DNA of 22,324 bases, taken from contig JAMBLL010000242.1 in NCBI GenBank assembly GCA_023336765.1, positions 1 to 22,324 on the forward strand. The letters are read 5' to 3'. The position numbers and the translations under genes were made by a program. A model generated the notes under the pieces. It searched no databases, was not told the origin of the DNA, and saw nothing but the letters and a program-made list of their open reading frames with translations. Positions 21,234 through 22,324 of this stretch are shown piece after piece (position 1 is the first letter of the stretch; each line of letters starts with the position of its first letter). This DNA comes from Actinomycetes bacterium. Its GTDB lineage: Bacteria; Actinomycetota; Acidimicrobiia; Spongiisociales; UBA5794.

Positions 21234-22169
21234 ATGACCTACGTTGATACAGCCGAACCTTCCACTGGACGATCGTCCGTGGAGACACCTCCAGCCGTGA
21301 CATTCTCCCTCGGGGTGGGGGAGTCCACAGGAGCCGGGCTACAAAGGATTCTTGTTGAGCAGGCGGACCTCGGTACATGGCATCTCGAGCGAGCACAGCT
21401 CTCTGATATCCATGTGCATGAGGTACGCAAAGCAACGAAGCGGGTGCGTGCTGTGCTGCGGATGCTGGGCGACGACATCGATTCGAGGGACTACACAAGC
21501 CTCAACGTAGAGGTCCGCGACCTTGCCAGAGAGCTTTCCGAGATTCGTTCAGCCGTGGTACAGGTCGAGTTGCTTGGGTCACTCGTTGCCGAGGACGAGA
21601 AACTCACCATCGCCACCAGCGGATTGCGCGGAGAGTTGGTAGCTGTGGCCGACAAGCAACGGCAAGGTCTTGATGACTCGGAGGTCGATGGACTGTCGTT
21701 GAGGTTCGCGTCTGTTCGATCGGGTATCGACGAGATCGAGTTCCATGATGACGCAACGACATCGCTTGGCGGTGTTCGAAGGACGTACAAACGTGGCCGT
21801 AGGTCGATGACACACGCATACGCCGTACCAACGGTCGAGAGCTTCCACATCTGGCGCAAACAGGTGAAGTACCTCCGGCATCAGATGGAGATCCTGCAAT
21901 CAGTCGGGATACCGAGGATCCCCGATTTCGTGGCTGACCTTGAAGAGATCGGTGAGGGACTGGGAGGGGACCACGATCTCGCAGACCTTGAAAGGACGGC
22001 CGATACAGTTGCCGTTGGAACGCTTTCATCCTCGACAAGACGGCAACTTAAGGAAGTCATCGACACACGACGGTCCGGGCTGGAACTCAAGCTCAAACCC
22101 ATCGCAGCGCGCGTCTATGGTGCCAACCCTGGCGCATTCGCCGAACAGGTGATTCCACGCTTCGTCTGA
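21234..22169 (+). CDS. CHAD domain protein
   Basis: CHAD domains are helical, histidine-containing modules that bind inorganic polyphosphate. The protein has 311 residues. The two-fold repeat is visible: HVHEVRKATKRVRAVLRML (from H60) in the first half and FHIWRKQVKYLRHQMEIL (H205) in the second, followed by LEEIGEGLGGDHDLADL. The positively charged helices fit an anionic ligand. No CYTH or other catalytic domain is fused, so it probably binds rather than hydrolyses polyphosphate. The ATG at 21234 has no evident ribosome binding site. It is divergent from the YtxH-like gene. Confidence 0.88.
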   Translation: MTYVDTAEPSTGRSSVETPPAVTFSLGVGESTGAGLQRILVEQADLGTWHLERAQLSDIHVHEVRKATKRVRAVLRMLGDDIDSRDYTSLNVEVRDLARELSEIRSAVVQVELLGSLVAEDEKLTIATSGLRGELVAVADKQRQGLDDSEVDGLSLRFASVRSGIDEIEFHDDATTSLGGVRRTYKRGRRSMTHAYAVPTVESFHIWRKQVKYLRHQMEILQSVGIPRIPDFVADLEEIGEGLGGDHDLADLERTADTVAVGTLSSSTRRQLKEVIDTRRSGLELKLKPIAARVYGANPGAFAEQVIPRFV

Positions 22170-22250
22170 GCAGATAGCACCTTCCACAGAGATGAGTTGT
22201 GGGTGCGTCCTGGTAACCTCTGGCCCGTTCACCACAGCGTTGAACATCCT

Positions 22251-22323
22251 TCCGGGGTAGCTCAGTTGGCAGAGCGACGGACTGTTAATCCGTAAGTCGT
22301 GGGTTCAAGTCCCACCCCCGGAG
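22251..22323 (+). tRNA. tRNA-Asn (anticodon GUU)
   Basis: A full cloverleaf can be drawn over 73 nt. The acceptor TCCGGGG (22251-22257) pairs with CCCCGGA (22316-22322) and G22323 is the discriminator. The D arm contains AGCTCAGTTGGCAGAGC. The anticodon stem ACGGA/TCCGT encloses the loop CTGTTAA with GTT at 22284-22286, reading Asn codons. The T arm is GTGGG-TTCAAGT-CCCAC. CCA is not encoded. A weak TAACCT box at 22214-22219 may be part of its promoter. Confidence 0.97.
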
Positions 22324-22324
22324 C

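Noticed and set aside
21148..21498. Upstream extension of the YtxH-like frame
   Set aside because: It is antisense to the CHAD gene and its promoter region and shows no membrane or YtxH-like features. The ATG at 21147 fits the family start.

Overview
The window looks like a housekeeping segment of a moderately GC-rich actinobacterial chromosome. I judge this from the gene order (rpsT divergent from lepA; lepA-hemW; hrcA-dnaJ; phoH-HD hydrolase-ybeY-corC-era; recO-uppS-glyS; dnaG-rpoD), from the family features of the proteins (an hrcA-dnaJ pair without dnaK/grpE, a YtxH-like protein, an ECF sigma factor with a membrane partner) and from several genes that lack a Shine-Dalgarno site and look leaderless. 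A 7TM-HD (PgpH-type) hydrolase in the era cluster suggests a deep-branching class such as Acidimicrobiia. That placement is an inference and cannot be proven here.

Layout. 110-866 (minus): rpsT and greA. 977-3995 (plus): lepA and hemW. 4005-6091 (plus): hrcA-dnaJ, with a CIRCE-like operator buried in the 3' end of hemW. 6092-6313: non-coding, with degenerate repeats and a palindrome next to a -10 box. 6314-12246 (plus): a tightly overlapping operon phoH - 7TM-HD hydrolase carrying an extra PASTA domain - ybeY - CNNM/CorC - era. 12247-14151: an interruption of the usual era-recO linkage, with a 60-bp-spaced repeat pair and then, on the minus strand, a pterin-4a-carbinolamine dehydratase gene and an ECF sigma factor/membrane anti-sigma pair. 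14230-17048 (plus): recO-uppS-glyS. 17049-17246: non-coding, with a large imperfect inverted repeat. 17247-17693 (minus): Lrp/AsnC regulator. 17694-17983: divergent promoter region, a candidate 27-residue small ORF and a strong GUGA-loop hairpin. 17984-20913 (plus): dnaG-rpoD. 20914-21147 (minus): YtxH-like membrane protein. 21234-22169 (plus): CHAD protein. 22251-22323 (plus): tRNA-Asn(GUU).

How the genes work together. The window covers translation and ribosome maturation (S20, EF-4, YbeY, Era, GlyRS, tRNA-Asn), protein folding under HrcA control (DnaJ), replication and transcription initiation (DnaG, RpoD, GreA), DNA repair (RecO), and envelope physiology (UppS, 7TM-HD hydrolase, CorC-like protein, ECF/anti-sigma pair). 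Neighbouring genes mostly overlap by 4 bp (ATGA/GTGA), which indicates translational coupling.

The most interesting signals are the PASTA domain in the extracytoplasmic part of a putative c-di-AMP phosphodiesterase, the CIRCE-like operator that overlaps a likely leaderless hrcA promoter, the ECF/anti-sigma cassette with a 28-bp palindromic promoter region, and the unexplained leader with small ORF upstream of dnaG. No CRISPR array, transposase or phage gene was seen.
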